From assembly GCA_021775355.1 (NCBI GenBank), contig JAJFHZ010000017.1, forward strand, positions 62,001 through 126,000: DNA of 64,000 bases, given 5' to 3'. The stretch is from Amylibacter sp. Lineage in GTDB: Bacteria > Pseudomonadota > Alphaproteobacteria > Rhodobacterales > Rhodobacteraceae. The translations under genes were made by a program, and so were the position numbers. The notes under the pieces are model-generated. The model made no database searches. It was given only the letters and a program-made list of their open reading frames with translations, and was not told the DNA's origin. This document shows, piece after piece, positions 15,728 to 26,500 of the stretch (the stretch's first letter is position 1; each line of letters starts with the position of its first letter).

Positions 15728-17509
15728 CTAATCCTCTTGCGGAATAACCCGTAATCCCAACTCACGCAGTTGCTCATTGGTCGGGTCACTTGGCCCGTCC
15801 AGCATCAGGTCTTCTGCGCGTTGGTTCATCGGGAACATGATGACCTGACGGATATTATGTTCATCTGCCAACAGCATCACCATACGGTCAATACCGGCCG
15901 CACAACCGCCGTGGGGTGGGGCGCCGAAAGTGAAAGCGTTGACCATTCCGCCAAAGCGTTTGGTGACTTCTTCTTTCGGGTAGCCCGCAATACCGAATGC
16001 CTTGTACATAATTTCTGGGCGGTGATTTCGGATCGCGCCCGAAATCAGCTCGTAACCGTTACAAGCCAGATCGTATTGGTAGCCTAAAATGGTTTCAGGG
16101 TCGTCCGCATCCAATGCATCCATGCCACCTTGTGGCATCGAAAACGGGTTGTGACTGAAATCGATCTTGCCGCTTTCCGTATCGCGTTCATACATCGGAA
16201 AATCGACGATCCATGCAAATTCGAAACTATCGGGATTGGTCAGGTCCAATTGCTCGCCGATCTCAACACGTGCACGCCCTGCTACCCCTTCGAAAGCCTT
16301 GGGCTTGCCGCCAAGGAAAAATGCCGCGTCACCGACTTCCAATCCCAATTGTTGACGAATGGCTTCGGTGCGTTCCGGCCCGATGTTTTTGGCCAATGGC
16401 CCGGCCGCTTCCATGCCTTCACCCTGATCACGCCAGAAAATATAGCCCATTCCCGGCAGGCCCTCTTTTTGCGCAAACGCGTTCATGCGGTCACAGAATT
16501 TTCGCGACCCGCCTTTGGGTGCAGGAATTGCACGGATTTCCGTACCTTCATTTTCCAGAATAGAGGCGAAGATTTTAAAACCGGACCCCGCAAAATGTTC
16601 AGATACAACCTGCATCTTGATCGGATTGCGCAAGTCGGGCTTGTCAGTACCGTACCAAAGGGCTGCATCTTTAAATGATATCTGTGGCCAATCTTGCGCC
16701 ACTGGCCGCCCTTTGCCGAATTCTTCGAATACGCCTTTCATCACAGGTTCGATCGTGTCGAACACGTCCTGTTGATCGACGAAAGACATCTCTAAATCCA
16801 GCTGATAAAAATCGGTGGGCGAGCGGTCGGCACGCGGGTCTTCATCGCGAAAACACGGTGCAATTTGGAAATACTTGTCAAAGCCCGCCACCATGATCAT
16901 TTGTTTGAACTGTTGTGGGGCTTGCGGCAGCGCGTAGAACTTGCCGGGATGCTGGCGCGACGGCACCAGAAAATCGCGCGCACCTTCGGGGCTGCTGGCA
17001 GTGATGATCGGTGTCTGGAATTCGTTGAAGCCCTGCGCATCCATGCGCTGGCGAATGGATTTTACTACGTTTGAACGCAGGATGATGTTGTTGTGCAATG
17101 TCTCGCGGCGCAAATCCAGAAAACGGTATTTCAGACGGGTTTCCTCGGGGAACTCCGGTTCGCCGAACACTTGCAATGGTAGTTCTTCGGATGCACCCAG
17201 AACTTCCATTTCACGAATGAAAATCTCAATCTCACCTGTCGGAATATTCTTGTTCACTAACTCCGGGTCACGCGCCTTAACCTCACCATCAATACGGATA
17301 CACCATTCAGAGCGCACCTTTTCCAACGCGGAAAATGCGGCACTGTCAGGGTCAGCCAAAACTTGTGTAATACCGTAATGATCGCGCAAATCGATAAACA
17401 GAATACCACCATGATCGCGGACACGGTGCACCCATCCTGAAAGACGAACAGTATCACCCACATTTGAGGCGTTTAGATCAGCGCAAGTATGGCTACGGTA
17501 AGCGTGCAT
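15728..17509 (-). CDS. aspS: aspartate--tRNA ligase
   Basis: A 593-residue class IIb synthetase of the bacterial type: N-terminal OB-fold anticodon-binding domain (about 1-110), catalytic core with motif 2 [19 protein letters not shown] (quoted in part of a longer run) near 220-240, the GAD insertion domain from about 300 to 420, and motif 3 GIDRMVML near 533-540. It charges tRNA-Asp in the cytoplasm. The anticodon-domain segment reads VRDHGG, with His33 where discriminating enzymes such as that of E. coli carry Leu; histidine here is a mark of non-discriminating AspRS that also makes Asp-tRNA-Asn for GatCAB. It stands alone, with 135 bp before the catalase gene. Confidence 0.95.
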   Translation of the reverse strand: MHAYRSHTCADLNASNVGDTVRLSGWVHRVRDHGGILFIDLRDHYGITQVLADPDSAAFSALEKVRSEWCIRIDGEVKARDPELVNKNIPTGEIEIFIREMEVLGASEELPLQVFGEPEFPEETRLKYRFLDLRRETLHNNIILRSNVVKSIRQRMDAQGFNEFQTPIITASSPEGARDFLVPSRQHPGKFYALPQAPQQFKQMIMVAGFDKYFQIAPCFRDEDPRADRSPTDFYQLDLEMSFVDQQDVFDTIEPVMKGVFEEFGKGRPVAQDWPQISFKDAALWYGTDKPDLRNPIKMQVVSEHFAGSGFKIFASILENEGTEIRAIPAPKGGSRKFCDRMNAFAQKEGLPGMGYIFWRDQGEGMEAAGPLAKNIGPERTEAIRQQLGLEVGDAAFFLGGKPKAFEGVAGRARVEIGEQLDLTNPDSFEFAWIVDFPMYERDTESGKIDFSHNPFSMPQGGMDALDADDPETILGYQYDLACNGYELISGAIRNHRPEIMYKAFGIAGYPKEEVTKRFGGMVNAFTFGAPPHGGCAAGIDRMVMLLADEHNIRQVIMFPMNQRAEDLMLDGPSDPTNEQLRELGLRVIPQED

Positions 17510-17587
17510 TATCAGTGTCCCTTCAGGGGTTAATTAACTTGAGTGGGTACACAATTTTGACAGCGAATTGTCAAGGGATAGCACGTG

Positions 17588-17622
17588 AAAACAAGGAAAC
17601 GGCGCCCCAAAGGACGCCGCTT
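17588..17622 (-). terminator. intrinsic terminator of the catalase gene
   Basis: On the minus strand an 8-bp GC-rich stem (17600-17607 with 17612-17619, one G-U pair) with a tight loop is followed by UUUCCUUGUUUU. It begins about 25 bp after the catalase stop codon and lies ahead of aspS on the opposite side, separating the two minus-strand genes. Confidence 0.7.
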
Positions 17623-17644
17623 TGTTTATTTATATGGAATAGGC

Positions 17645-19096
17645 CTAACCCATCCCCTTCAGGGCTGACCGAATACCGTCGGCATATTGCTGGCTGATCT
17701 TGGCATAATGGCTAAGCGCCAGATCAATGATCGCGTCAGGCACACCGACCATGGAACGCGCTGTATTCGCATATAAACGCCCCTGTTGATCCGCATTCAT
17801 CAGATCGTGCAAAGCACGCGGTTGCCCGTAATCGTCATTGCCGTCACGGTGATTAAATCGATCCACATCACCGCAAATCCCCAGTGGCGGGTCGGCAACA
17901 TCCGACGATTGCACCACGCCACCCATCGTATTCGGTTCGTAATACGCGTCAGTCGCACCCGTCAACTGCCCCATATGGTTCATGGTGCCGTCTTTATGAT
18001 AGTGGTTCATAGGGCACTTCGGCTGGTTCACCGGTAATTGTTCGTAATGTGTGCCCAACCGATAGCGATGCGCATCCGCATATGAGAATATGCGCGCCTG
18101 CAGCACTTTATCAGGGCTGAAACCGACACCCGGCACGATATTTGAAGGGCTGTAGGCACAGTTTTCAATCTCGGCGAAATAATTATCCGCATTGCGGTTC
18201 AATTCCAACACACCGACGTCGATCAACGGGAAATCGCCATGCGGCCAGACCTTTGTCAGATCAAACGGATTATATGGCGTTTTTTCGGCCTCATCTTCTG
18301 TCATTACCTGAATTTTCACGTCCCATTTCGGGAACTTTCCAGCTTCAATGCGCCCGAACAAGTCTTCTTGGAAACCCTCACGGGTTTGACCGATCTTTTC
18401 ACCCGATTCAGCGTCTGTATAAAACGTATGACCTTGCTGCGTTTTAAAGTGGAATTTCACCCAAACGCGCGCACCATCATCATTGATCATGCTAAATGTA
18501 TGAGAACCATAACCGTTCATTTCCGTGGGCGAGCGCGGGCAACCACGATCAGACATCAGGATCGTTACCTGATGTAATGCTTCAGGGCTTTGCGACCAGT
18601 AATCCCACATCGCGGTGGCAGACCGCAGGTTGGTGCGTGGATGGCGTTTTTGAGTATGGATGAAATCAGGGAATTTATACGGGTCACGAATAAAGAACAC
18701 AGGCGTGTTGTTGCCCACCAAATCCCAATTGCCCTCTTCTGTATAGAATTTCAGTGCAAAGCCGCGCACATCACGTTCATTGTCGGCGGCCCCCGCTTCA
18801 CCGGCCACAGTGGAAAAACGGCAAATCATCGGGGTTTGCTTACCCACTTCGGAAAAAACCTTGGCCTTTGTATATTTGGTAATGTCATTGGTTACGGTCA
18901 AAGTGCCATGCGCACCCCAACCCTTGGCATGCACCACACGTTCGGGGATGCGTTCACGGTTCTGATGCGCCAGCTTTTCCAGCAATTGATAATCTTGCAT
19001 CAAAATCGGCCCCCGCGGCCCTGAGGTCAACGAATTCTGATTGTCGGCAATCGGTGCACCCGCCGTGGTGGTTAAACGTTTGGTTTTATCGGACAT
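17645..19096 (-). CDS. katA: monofunctional heme catalase
   Basis: A 483-residue clade 3-type catalase. The distal histidine is in [12 protein letters not shown], the distal asparagine in VGNNTPVFF, and the proximal heme ligand tyrosine in [13 protein letters not shown]. The length is that of small-subunit heme b catalases. It breaks down hydrogen peroxide in the cytoplasm. A good ribosome site (AGGGAGA) precedes the ATG. It is divergent from oxyR, with an ICE-like Irr site and an OxyR-like site between them, so both peroxide and iron/heme status could control it. Confidence 0.95.
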   Translation of the reverse strand: MSDKTKRLTTTAGAPIADNQNSLTSGPRGPILMQDYQLLEKLAHQNRERIPERVVHAKGWGAHGTLTVTNDITKYTKAKVFSEVGKQTPMICRFSTVAGEAGAADNERDVRGFALKFYTEEGNWDLVGNNTPVFFIRDPYKFPDFIHTQKRHPRTNLRSATAMWDYWSQSPEALHQVTILMSDRGCPRSPTEMNGYGSHTFSMINDDGARVWVKFHFKTQQGHTFYTDAESGEKIGQTREGFQEDLFGRIEAGKFPKWDVKIQVMTEDEAEKTPYNPFDLTKVWPHGDFPLIDVGVLELNRNADNYFAEIENCAYSPSNIVPGVGFSPDKVLQARIFSYADAHRYRLGTHYEQLPVNQPKCPMNHYHKDGTMNHMGQLTGATDAYYEPNTMGGVVQSSDVADPPLGICGDVDRFNHRDGNDDYGQPRALHDLMNADQQGRLYANTARSMVGVPDAIIDLALSHYAKISQQYADGIRSALKGMG

Positions 19097-19113
19097 GAAT
19101 ATCTCCCTTTGGT

Positions 19114-19128
19114 TTAGAATGATTCTAA
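19114..19128. promoter_or_regulatory. ICE-like (Irr) dyad upstream of catalase
   Basis: TTAGAAT-G-ATTCTAA is a perfect 7-1-7 palindrome. With one flanking base it reads TTTAGAA-N3-TTCTAAG, matching 13 of 14 bases of the iron control element consensus TTTAGAA-N3-TTCTAAA bound by Irr in alphaproteobacteria; it also resembles the 7-1-7 form of Fur/PerR boxes. It sits 17 bp upstream of the catalase ATG, immediately before the ribosome site, a position that suggests repression. Confidence 0.65.
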
Positions 19129-19183
19129 GGACAGTTTAGCGCGAAAAAGCAATAATTATAAATTGCATTTTTATGTATTTTTG

Positions 19184-19198
19184 ATAACTTTAAGTTAT
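19184..19198. promoter_or_regulatory. OxyR-like dyad overlapping the oxyR start codon
   Basis: ATAACTT-T-AAGTTAT is a perfect 7-1-7 palindrome that overlaps the ATG of oxyR (19197-19199). Against the classic OxyR half-site motif ATAG-N-T-N3-A-N-CTAT it matches 8 of 10 defined positions, differing only symmetrically at the inner G and C. Negative autoregulation of oxyR would be the expected outcome. A convincing second half-site at the usual 22-bp spacing is not visible. Confidence 0.5.
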
Positions 19199-20117
19199 GA
19201 ATATTTCCTTGCGCCATTTACAATACTTCCAGACACTTTGCCAATACGGCCACTTCGGGCAAGCCGCGAATGCTGCCAATGTCTCACAACCCGCACTGTC
19301 AGTAAAAATCAAAGAGTTAGAAGATATTCTGGGCAGCCCCCTGATAGATCGCACCATCCGCCCCTATGCCCCCACCCCTTTTGGCCTGGATATTCTGGAA
19401 CACGCCAACAGTATTCTGGGGCAAGTCAGCGCATTGGAAAATGCCGCACGGTTACAGCGTGGTCTGGAAGGGCGATTCAATTTGGGTGTCATCCCGACAA
19501 TTGCACCATACCTTTTGCCCGCAGCCCTGCCGCTTATCCAGTCGCAACTGCCCGCACTTGATCTGCGCATCCGCGAGGCTACCACGGACGAACTGCTGGC
19601 AGAGCTTGAGGCAGGCAAACTTGACGCCTGCATCTTGGCCACTGACCCGGATAATGATTATCTGATCGACCAGCCTTTGTTCAAAGACCGCTTCCTGTTG
19701 GCCATCCACGCAGATCAGGCCGAAGCGTTGCATATGCAAAGCGGTCATATCAGCCTGCGCGACGTTTCTACCTTAAAGCTGCTGCTTTTGTCCGAAGGTC
19801 ACTGTTTTCGGGATCAGACCATCGGTATTTGCCGTTATGCCACAACCGAAACCCTGAACCAGATCGGCGCCAGTTCCCTGCAAACCCTTCTGGGCCTTAC
19901 TGCGGGTGGTTACGGAGTTACGCTATTGCCTGAAATTGCCGTGGACGCAGGACTTGCCTCTCTTCCGGTCAAGCTTTTGCGGTTGGCTGCCCCCGAACCG
20001 GATCGCACCATCCGATTGGTGACAAAAAAAAGCTTAATGCACACGATGGAATTGGGCATCCTTCCTCAGATCCTTGCGGATGCGGGAACGGTTAGATGTG
20101 CTGCAAATATAGTCTGA
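19197..20117 (+). CDS. oxyR: hydrogen peroxide sensor/regulator OxyR (LysR family)
   Basis: A 306-residue LysR protein. The N-terminal winged helix includes HFGQAANAANVSQPALS; the regulatory domain carries Cys203 and Cys212 in EGHCFRDQTIGIC, the same spacing and context as the disulfide-forming Cys199 and Cys208 of E. coli OxyR. This identifies it as OxyR rather than a generic LTTR. Oxidation by peroxide forms the disulfide and activates the protein. It is divergent from katA, the standard target. Confidence 0.93.
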   Translation: MNISLRHLQYFQTLCQYGHFGQAANAANVSQPALSVKIKELEDILGSPLIDRTIRPYAPTPFGLDILEHANSILGQVSALENAARLQRGLEGRFNLGVIPTIAPYLLPAALPLIQSQLPALDLRIREATTDELLAELEAGKLDACILATDPDNDYLIDQPLFKDRFLLAIHADQAEALHMQSGHISLRDVSTLKLLLLSEGHCFRDQTIGICRYATTETLNQIGASSLQTLLGLTAGGYGVTLLPEIAVDAGLASLPVKLLRLAAPEPDRTIRLVTKKSLMHTMELGILPQILADAGTVRCAANIV

Positions 20118-20143
20118 TTTTTGGAAAATGTAACAAGTGGGGT

Positions 20144-20737
20144 TTAAAACATCACCACCGAATAAAGTGATCCCACCAACAACAATGCCATTACGATGTT
20201 AAACAACCGTAAGCGCATGTTATTGACCAAGAAGCGTTGCATCTGTTGCCCCAAAACCGTCCAAACCGTCACCGACGGCAGGTTCACCGCAGAAAACACC
20301 CCGGCCACAAGCACAATCACAACCAGTTCCTGATTGGGTGCATAAACCGTGACCGCCGTCAGGGCCATCGCCCAAGCCTTGGGGTTGACCCATTGAAACG
20401 CCGCTGCCTGTAAAAACGTAAATGGCTTACCTGCCTCTGCAGCCGCCTTTGGCGCCGCCGCATTGGCAATCTTCCAAGCCAGATACAGCATATATATCAC
20501 CGCCAGCACCTTCAGGACAAACTTCAATACCGGATAAAGCTCAAACATCTGCGCCAGACCAAGACCAACCAGAAGGGCCATGAATGCAAAACCCAGAGAA
20601 ATGCCCAACATATGGGGTAAACTGCGGCGAAACCCGAAATTAGCACCTGAAGCCAACAGCATCAGGTTATTCGGCCCCGGCGTAATCGAAGACACCAAAG
20701 CAAACATAATCAAGGGCAGGATTGTTTCATATATCAT
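20144..20737 (-). CDS. LysE/RhtB family amino acid exporter
   Basis: A 197-residue inner-membrane protein with six hydrophobic segments and the family signature SSITPGPNNLMLLASG at about residues 15-30, plus WVNPKAWAMAL near 115. LysE/RhtB proteins export amino acids such as lysine, threonine, homoserine or leucine. It is divergent from an Lrp-type regulator, with a dyad operator in the 72 bp between them, so expression is probably induced by its amino acid substrate. The substrate is not evident from sequence. Confidence 0.85.
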   Translation of the reverse strand: MIYETILPLIMFALVSSITPGPNNLMLLASGANFGFRRSLPHMLGISLGFAFMALLVGLGLAQMFELYPVLKFVLKVLAVIYMLYLAWKIANAAAPKAAAEAGKPFTFLQAAAFQWVNPKAWAMALTAVTVYAPNQELVVIVLVAGVFSAVNLPSVTVWTVLGQQMQRFLVNNMRLRLFNIVMALLLVGSLYSVVMF

Positions 20738-20769
20738 TTAGCAATAATTTCATAAATATTACTGAATTA

Positions 20770-20808
20770 AGTTGCTATTTAATGTGAAATATCACAAAAA
20801 TAGCAACT
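20770..20808. promoter_or_regulatory. nested 39-bp dyad, candidate Lrp-family operator
   Basis: Outer arms AGTTGCTATTT (20770-20780) and AAATAGCAACT (20798-20808) are a perfect 11-bp inverted repeat. Between them lies an inner perfect palindrome TGTGA-AATA-TCACA (20783-20796). A further half-site-like TAGCAATAAT lies towards the exporter gene. The outer arm ends one base before the ATG of the regulator, leaving no room for a normal ribosome site, so the transcript may be leaderless or the hairpin may act on translation. Confidence 0.65.
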
Positions 20809-20809
20809 A

Positions 20810-21262
20810 ATGACGAATATTGATCATATAAACGAAAAGATATTGCGCGAACTATCCCGCGATGGTCGTATCAGCAACCTTGAACTGGCAGAGCGCGTTG
20901 GCTTATCCCCATCAGCTTGTCTGCGACGCGTGCAAGAGTTGGAACGCACCAAAATCATATCGGGTTACCGTGCTGTTTTGAATCGTGCCGCTATGGATGC
21001 TGGTTTCGTGGCCTATATCACCGTTGGTCTGAATGATCATTCCAAAACTTCTCAAGCAGCATTCGAACGCTCGATCTGGGCTGCCCCACAAGTGCGCGAA
21101 TGCCACAATGTAACAGGCACTATCGAATATCTTTTACGTATCGAAGTGGCAGACCTTACAGCTTATAAATACTTCCACACCGAAGTTCTGGGTACCTTGC
21201 CGCAGGTCAACGCCATCACATCATATATCGTCATGTCTTCACCCAAGGATGAGCGTGCATAA
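20810..21262 (+). CDS. Lrp/AsnC family transcriptional regulator
   Basis: A 150-residue protein: an N-terminal helix-turn-helix (ILRELSRDGRISNLELAE, then VGLSPSACLRRVQELE) and a C-terminal RAM domain with ECHNVTGTIEYLLRIEV, the ligand-responsive part that assembles octamers. It is divergent from the LysE-type exporter, the usual pattern for an Lrp-family activator of amino acid efflux. No Shine-Dalgarno is visible because the operator dyad abuts the start codon. Confidence 0.87.
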   Translation: MTNIDHINEKILRELSRDGRISNLELAERVGLSPSACLRRVQELERTKIISGYRAVLNRAAMDAGFVAYITVGLNDHSKTSQAAFERSIWAAPQVRECHNVTGTIEYLLRIEVADLTAYKYFHTEVLGTLPQVNAITSYIVMSSPKDERA

Positions 21263-21386
21263 ACACCTTGCCAGTCCGACAGAGCTTAGGGAAGCCACCC
21301 CTGCGGAAATTAAAACAATTTAGCGGTAGTTGGAACAACCTGTTCGTGCAGTAAATACAAACTTCAACCCAGAATTTTCCATTAAT

Positions 21387-23255
21387 TCAGGGGCCCAACC
21401 AAACCAACTTATTCGTTGAAATATCCAGTTTGAATTTACCGTGCCAACTTGCCAGATTATCCTCGTTTGCGACATTATACATCTTTAACTCGAAGCTGAT
21501 CGCCTCGCCTGTCTTCACTAAATTTCGCATTTCATCGGAAAAGGTGATAAACATACGGCCTTTCGTTCTTTGTTCTGGGCGGTCCCTAAGCTGGGCTTCG
21601 CCTGCGGCTTCAGTTGTGAAACGGATGTTATATTTCACATCCAAATCTTGATCGTTTTCATAGCTGAACCCGAATATTTCACCCTTTCGCTTCAGAAACA
21701 GGCCGCCGCTTGGGACCATTGCCGCTTTTTCATCCATGGCCGATTGAAAGGAACTATACTTTGCTATTTCACCGTATAGAGCTTCAATTTCACCTGTAAG
21801 ATTTGCCTGTTGCGCTTCAAGCTTGGACACACTGTTGCGCGAATTATCCCGCTCTAAAGCCATATGTTCAAGGCGCATTTCAAGTGATCGTATCGTCTCG
21901 TTTTTCGCATTCTGCCCGTCTAACACCATAGCTTTATTGCTTTCTTCTTGTGCCAAAGCCTGATTGAGGGACGCAATTTGAGTGGTCAAGTCGGATATTT
22001 CCTGCGCTTTTGCGGCAAACCCGGATTTCAAATCATCTCTTTCCGCAGTCAGGGTTTGCAAATCCGCCAACAGCACTTCTTTTTCCTCTTCGTTTTGGTT
22101 GATTTTTTCCGATAGTTCAGATTGCTGGTGTTCAAGTTCAGTCGAACTTTTCTTCAAATCCAATAATTCTGCTTCTTTCCTCGTAAATGCATCGGTCAAA
22201 TCCTGCGCTATGGAAATTTGACCTTCAAGTTCATCCACCCTTTGCTCAAGTCCGGTTTTTTCTTTTGCAAGGCCGCCCATTTCAGCCATAATAGATGCCT
22301 GTTGTATTTCTTCTTTTTCCAAACTTTGCTTCAATGAAGCGATTTCGGCGGATAACACGGAAACCTCAGCGGATTTGGCTTCAAACTCTGCCTTCAATTC
22401 ATCTCTTTGTGCAGTCAATGTCTGCATGTCGGACATCTGTGTTTTTTTATCTGACTCTAATTTTTCGACACTTCGGGATAATGCCAATCGTTGGTGTTCA
22501 AGTTCAGTCGAGCTTTTCTTCAGAACCAGTAATTCCGTCTCTTTCTTCGCAAATGCGTCGGTCAAATCCTGTGCTATGGAAATTTGGCCTTCAAGTTCAT
22601 CCACCCTTTGCTCAAGACCGGATTTTTCTTTTGCAAGGTCGCCCAATTCAGCCACAACAGATGCCTGTTGTGTTTCTTCTTTTTCCAAGCTCTGCTTCAA
22701 TGAAGCGATTTCGGCGGATAACACGGAAACCTCAGCGGATTTGGCTTCAAACTCTGCCTTCAATTCATCTCTTTGTGCAGTCAATGTCTGCATGTCGGAC
22801 ATCTGTGTTTTTTTATCTGCTCCGAATTTTTCGACACTTCGGGATAATGCCGATCGTTGTTGTTCAAGTTCAGCCGAACTTTTCTTCAGAACCAATAATT
22901 CCGCTTCTTTTCCGGCAAACTCGATTGTCTGTTCCTGCGCCTGCAATATCTGGCTTTCAAGATCATTGATTGTTCTTTCCAAAGCAGTCTTGTCTTTGGA
23001 AATTCCATCCATTGCAAAACGGGCATCGTCACGTTCCTTGGATGCCTCATCAAGCCGGGTTTTAAGCATATAAAATACTTTGTCGCCAGCGGATTTCAGC
23101 GTGGTTTCCTCTGGTGCATCACCATGCACCAGAAATTCCTGCGCCAATTGATCTGCATCGGCCATTTCACGAAGAAATTTGATATATGCTGCAACAAAAA
23201 GAAAAACCGATACAAGTGCAAAAACTAGCGCTGCAGTAAACAAAGCCTTAGGCAT
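21387..23255 (-). CDS. membrane-anchored coiled-coil protein with tandem 122-residue repeats
   Basis: About 622 residues from ATG 23255, which has GAGGA upstream; a start at 23309 lacks a ribosome site. One N-terminal transmembrane helix (residues of about 3-25) is followed by some 480 residues of heptad-rich coiled coil and a C-terminal beta-rich domain of about 100 residues (GLFLKRKGEIFGFSY to KLVWLGP). The coiled coil contains repeats of exactly 122 residues: KEAELLVLKKSS, KETELLVLKKSS and KEAELLDLKKSS mark three starts near 116, 238 and 360. The first two are nearly identical in DNA. No family recognised; a structural or scaffold role in the envelope is a guess. Confidence 0.7.
   Translation of the reverse strand: MPKALFTAALVFALVSVFLFVAAYIKFLREMADADQLAQEFLVHGDAPEETTLKSAGDKVFYMLKTRLDEASKERDDARFAMDGISKDKTALERTINDLESQILQAQEQTIEFAGKEAELLVLKKSSAELEQQRSALSRSVEKFGADKKTQMSDMQTLTAQRDELKAEFEAKSAEVSVLSAEIASLKQSLEKEETQQASVVAELGDLAKEKSGLEQRVDELEGQISIAQDLTDAFAKKETELLVLKKSSTELEHQRLALSRSVEKLESDKKTQMSDMQTLTAQRDELKAEFEAKSAEVSVLSAEIASLKQSLEKEEIQQASIMAEMGGLAKEKTGLEQRVDELEGQISIAQDLTDAFTRKEAELLDLKKSSTELEHQQSELSEKINQNEEEKEVLLADLQTLTAERDDLKSGFAAKAQEISDLTTQIASLNQALAQEESNKAMVLDGQNAKNETIRSLEMRLEHMALERDNSRNSVSKLEAQQANLTGEIEALYGEIAKYSSFQSAMDEKAAMVPSGGLFLKRKGEIFGFSYENDQDLDVKYNIRFTTEAAGEAQLRDRPEQRTKGRMFITFSDEMRNLVKTGEAISFELKMYNVANEDNLASWHGKFKLDISTNKLVWLGP
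22188..22919 (-). repeat. tandem 366-bp intragenic duplication
   Basis: Two consecutive 366-bp units (22554-22919 and 22188-22553) inside the coiled-coil gene. Long stretches, for example the codons for SDMQTLTAQRDELKAEFEAK and the following 20 residues, are identical in DNA including third positions. A third, more diverged and partial unit follows from 22187 to about 21960. The identity at silent sites indicates a recent duplication or ongoing gene conversion. Confidence 0.85.
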
Positions 23256-23550
23256 ATTATCCTCAAAAACATCCAGACAAGATAACAAAGAGTTCACATC
23301 ACAAGTCATTTGGGAAAAGTCTAAAGACTACCGACTGTACACTCAACCTATTTATACCATTTGCCCGGCTCTCTGGCCGCTAAATGTATTTTCATTGATG
23401 CTGCATCAAAATGTTCTGCCTGTACCCGAAACGGGAAACCATCTTCCCAATTCCCCCCTTGCACCTAAGCCCCCAAAATATTACACCCACAACAATTTGC
23501 TACATCGCTGACGAATCCACGTCTGCACCACTTCAGGGGCCTAGCGCATC

Positions 23551-26500
23551 ATGCCAAAAAGAACCGATATTTCATCCATTATGATCATCGGGGCCGGGCC
23601 CATCATCATCGGACAGGCCTGCGAATTCGATTACTCGGGCGCACAAGCCTGCAAGGCGCTGCGCGAAGAAGGTTACCGGGTCATTCTGGTCAACTCCAAC
23701 CCCGCGACCATCATGACCGACCCCGATATGGCTGATGCAACTTATATCGAGCCGATTACGCCAGAAATTGTTGCCAAAATCATCGCGCATGAACGCCCGG
23801 ACGCGCTTTTGCCCACTATGGGCGGACAAACTGGCCTGAACACAGCCCTTGCTTTGGATGATGACGGCACTTTGGAAAAATACAACGTCGCGCTGATTGG
23901 CGCAGACCGCAAGGCCATTGAAATGGCCGAAGATCGCAAATTGTTTCGTGAAGCGATGGATCGACTTGGCATCGAAAACCCCCGCGCCACTATCGCCGAA
24001 AGCATGGCCGAGGCTATGGCTGCAATTGAAGATGTTGGCCTGCCCGCCATTATCCGCCCCGCTTTCACCATGGGTGGCACAGGCGGTGGCATTGCCTACA
24101 ATCGGGCCGATTATGAAAAAATCTGCGCTACGGGGCTAGATGCCTCGCCCGTCAACCAAATCCTGATTGATGAATCTCTACTTGGCTGGAAAGAGTTTGA
24201 AATGGAAGTTGTCCGCGACAAAGCAGACAACGCTATTATCATTTGCGCCATCGAAAACATCGACCCTATGGGTGTGCATACAGGCGACAGTATCACCGTG
24301 GCCCCGGCCCTGACGCTTACGGATAAAGAATACCAGATGATGCGCACCCATTCGATCAATGTGCTGCGCGAAATCGGTGTGGAAACCGGTGGTTCCAACG
24401 TGCAATGGGCCGTGAACCCTGCGGATGGACGTATGGTGGTGATCGAAATGAACCCGCGCGTATCACGTTCCTCAGCACTTGCATCAAAAGCCACAGGCTT
24501 TCCCATCGCTAAAATCGCCGCCAAGCTGGCCGTCGGATACACATTGGACGAATTAGACAATGATATAACCCGCGTTACACCCGCCAGTTTTGAACCTACA
24601 ATCGACTATGTCGTCACCAAAATTCCGCGGTTTGCCTTTGAAAAATTCCCGGGTGCCGAAAACAACCTGACCACCGCAATGAAATCCGTGGGCGAGGTTA
24701 TGTCCGTGGGCCGTACCATCCATGAAAGCTTACAAAAAGCGCTATCATCCATGGAAACCGGACTAACCGGTTTTGACGAAATCGCCATTGACGGCATGCC
24801 ATTTGAGGCTGACATCATCCACACAGATGACCCGTCTGGCACCCTGCCCTATATCCTGATCGGCGCCAATGCTGCGGCACAAGAAGCCATCGATAAAAAC
24901 CTAACGCGGGCCATGTCGGAACAAACCCCCGACCGCTTATTGATTATCGCGCATTCCATGCGTTTTGGTTTTTCCGATGACGAGATATTCGAGATCACCA
25001 AATTCGACCCGTGGTTTCTGGCCCGTATCCGTGAAATTATCGCTATCGAACAAGACATCCGCACAAACGGACTACCCGCTGATAAAAGCGCCATGCGCCG
25101 CCTGAAAATGTTCGGCTTCTCTGACGCACGCCTTGCTATATTGACTGGGGTTAAAGAACGCGACATTCGCATATCGCGTACCAAAATGGGCGTGGTCGCC
25201 GCCTTTAAACGCATCGACACATGCGCTGCAGAATTCGAAGCCCAGACACCCTATATGTATTCCACATATGAAGCGGATGCGATGGGTGAAGTGGAATGCG
25301 AAGCACGGCCATCAGATCGCAAGAAAGTCGTCATCCTGGGCGGTGGCCCCAACCGTATCGGACAAGGTATCGAGTTTGATTACTGTTGCTGCCACGCTTG
25401 TTATGCGCTGACAGGTGCCGGTTATGAAACCATCATGATCAACTGCAACCCGGAAACCGTTTCCACGGACTACGATACGTCCGATCGCTTGTACTTCGAG
25501 CCGCTGACCATGGAAAACGTCATGGAAATTCTGCGGGTCGAGCAGGAAAACGGCACATTGCACGGCGTCATCGTTCAATTCGGCGGCCAGACGCCACTGA
25601 AACTGGCCAACGATCTAGAAGCCGAAGGTATCCCGATTTTGGGCACCACACCGGATGCCATCGATCTGGCCGAAGACCGCGAACGTTTCCAGAAACTGCT
25701 GGAAGACCTAGACCTGAAACAACCCTACAACGGTATCGCGCATTCCCCCGAAGAAGCCTTTACGATCGCGCAAGACGTGGGCTATCCGCTGGTGATCCGC
25801 CCGTCCTATGTGCTGGGTGGCCGCGCCATGGAAATCATCCGCGACGATGCACAGCTAAAACGCTACATCAATGAGGCCGTCAAAGTATCGGGCGACAGCC
25901 CCGTATTGCTGGACAGCTACTTAGTGGGTGCCATCGAGGTCGATGTCGATGCGCTTTGCGATGGCGAAACCGTTCACGTAGCGGGTATCATGCAACACAT
26001 CGAAGAGGCGGGCGTACATTCCGGTGACAGTGCCTGTTCCCTACCACCCTATTCCCTGTCAGACGACCTGATCGCTGAAATGAAACGCCAGACTGAAGCC
26101 ATGGCCATTGGCCTGAATGTGGTTGGTCTGATGAACGTACAATTTGCCATCAAAGACGGCGTGATCTTTATACTTGAGGTCAATCCGCGTGCATCGCGCA
26201 CCGTGCCGTTTGTGGCCAAAGCCGTGAACAGCCCTATCGCTGCTATTGCCGCACGCATCATGGCAGGTGAAAAGCTTAGCAATTTCGATCTGAAATCGCC
26301 CCATACCGAACATTTTGCGGTGAAAGAGGCCGTTCTACCCTTCAACCGCTTCCCTGGCGTCGACCCGCTGTTGGGCCCTGAAATGCGCTCAACGGGTGAG
26401 GTCATGGGACTTGATAAAACATTCGCCCGCGCATTTTTGAAATCGCAACTAGGTGCCGGTACCCCGCTACCGCAATCGGGTACGGCTTTCATATCCGTCA

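Noticed and set aside
20783..20796. CRP site (TGTGA...TCACA)
   Set aside because: The spacer is 4 bp, not the 6 bp of the CRP consensus, and it is nested in a longer dyad better explained by the adjacent Lrp-type regulator.
22295..23073. Two long plus-strand reading frames (about 224 and 232 residues) opposite the coiled-coil gene
   Set aside because: They are antisense shadows of the repeated coiled coil; their internal repeats mirror the 366-bp duplication and they have no ribosome site or plausible product.
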